From Methanobacteriota archaeon (GTDB lineage: Archaea > Thermoplasmatota > Poseidoniia > Poseidoniales > Poseidoniaceae), in the NCBI GenBank assembly GCA_002694585.1, contig NZMM01000009.1:1-6714 (forward strand): DNA of 6,714 nt. Reading direction: 5' to 3'. Positions within the stretch are counted from its first letter, which is position 1. Each line of letters opens with the position of its first letter. Below, one piece after another: positions 6,334 to 6,714 of the stretch. The notes beneath the pieces were generated by a model. It ran no database searches and was not told the origin of the DNA. It was given only the letters and a program-made list of their open reading frames with translations. A program made the translations under genes and the position numbers.

Positions 6334-6714
6334 TCAGGCTGAAATCCAGGAGTATCGGCGCGCGCCCTCGAGGTCGCTTTCCTCTTCTTCCGAGCGGACG
6401 AACTCTTCGTTGGGCGGCACAACCGAGGCCTCGCGAACCCCCTTGTGGAGTTCTTCGTACACCACGGCGTCGATGGCTACGCGGCCGGCCAGGCGCTCGA
6501 AGAGGTTCCAGCGGGACACCACTTCGCGCCAGTTCGGGCTGACGACGCCTTCGAAGACCTTGGCCTTCGCACCTGACCCGTATCCGCACAATCCGAAACG
6601 GACGCCATCGAGGTCCGTGTTGTCCTCGAGATCAGATTCGAACGTCGACATGAGAGCAAGGAAGATGCTTCCTGTGTACTGGTTGCCGATCAAGCTGCTT
6701 GCGCGCTGCCCTTT
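6334..6714 (-). CDS. hydroxymethylglutaryl-CoA synthase, C-terminal part, cut by the right edge
   Basis: Condenses acetyl-CoA with acetoacetyl-CoA to HMG-CoA, an early step of the mevalonate route to isoprenoids (membrane lipids in archaea). Only the last 127 residues are present; the frame is open to the right edge (KGQRASSL before IGNQYTG), so the real start lies outside and the catalytic cysteine is not visible. The thiolase-fold C-terminal blocks are clear: IGNQYTGSIFLALMSTFE, then CGYGSGAKAKVFEG, then WNLFERLAGRVAIDAVVYEELHKG split across helices. The tail ends ARRYSWISA after an acidic EEEES run. The YTGS/YGSG pattern resembles the longer HMG-CoA synthases of bacteria (such as Flavobacteriia) and eukaryotes more than the short methanogen form with GSGAGSD. 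The stop at 6334 is followed at once by a hairpin and then by tdh on the same strand. Confidence 0.88.
   Translation of the reverse strand, partial: KGQRASSLIGNQYTGSIFLALMSTFESDLEDNTDLDGVRFGLCGYGSGAKAKVFEGVVSPNWREVVSRWNLFERLAGRVAIDAVVYEELHKGVREASVVPPNEEFVRSEEEESDLEGARRYSWISA

Noticed and set aside
5191..6342. Plus-strand open frame of 383 codons opposite tdh
   Set aside because: Antisense to threonine dehydrogenase, which has intact zinc and NAD motifs; the translation is histidine-, aspartate- and glycine-rich shadow sequence.
1..6714. CRISPR array, tRNA, insertion sequence or phage genes
   Set aside because: No spaced direct repeats, tRNA-like cloverleaf, transposase or integrase was seen by eye; the window is almost fully occupied by ordinary coding genes.

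Overview
This GC-rich window (third codon positions are mostly G or C) carries five protein genes in a row on the minus strand and one small gene on the plus strand at the left. Coding density is very high; gaps between minus-strand genes run from about 25 to 70 bases. The content (mevalonate-pathway HMG-CoA synthase, a eukaryote-like CTP synthase, a GIDE/MUL1-type membrane protein, acidic proteins) fits a marine planktonic archaeon such as Marine Group II (Poseidoniales, Thermoplasmatota). That placement is inference from gene types recalled from memory, not from a search. RmuC and the HMG-CoA synthase subtype are also common in bacteria, so a bacterial source is not excluded.

Layout in minus-strand transcription order, right to left: the C-terminal 127 residues of HMG-CoA synthase, cut by the right edge (6714-6334); a 63-base gap with a good hairpin directly after that stop; zinc-dependent L-threonine 3-dehydrogenase (6270-5218), with a clear Shine-Dalgarno; 25 bases; a five-helix membrane protein carrying a GIDE (MUL1-like) domain (5192-3330); a 67-base gap framed by inverted repeats; CTP synthase pyrG (3262-1628); 27 bases; RmuC (1594-350). 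The plus-strand gene at 116-358 encodes an 80-residue zinc-ribbon protein with one membrane helix. It converges on rmuC and their ends overlap by 9 bases. Bases 1-115 are ambiguous and may hold the tail of another plus-strand gene.

The minus-strand genes may share transcripts, but their functions are mixed: isoprenoid lipid synthesis, threonine breakdown, membrane protein, CTP synthesis and DNA maintenance. The only direct metabolic link visible is acetyl-CoA: threonine dehydrogenase starts a route yielding glycine and acetyl-CoA, and HMG-CoA synthase consumes acetyl-CoA. No tRNA, rRNA, CRISPR array, insertion sequence or integrase was seen. No wholly new system is evident. The most interesting items are the RING-less GIDE membrane protein, the eukaryote-like CTP synthase beside it, and the structured gap between them.
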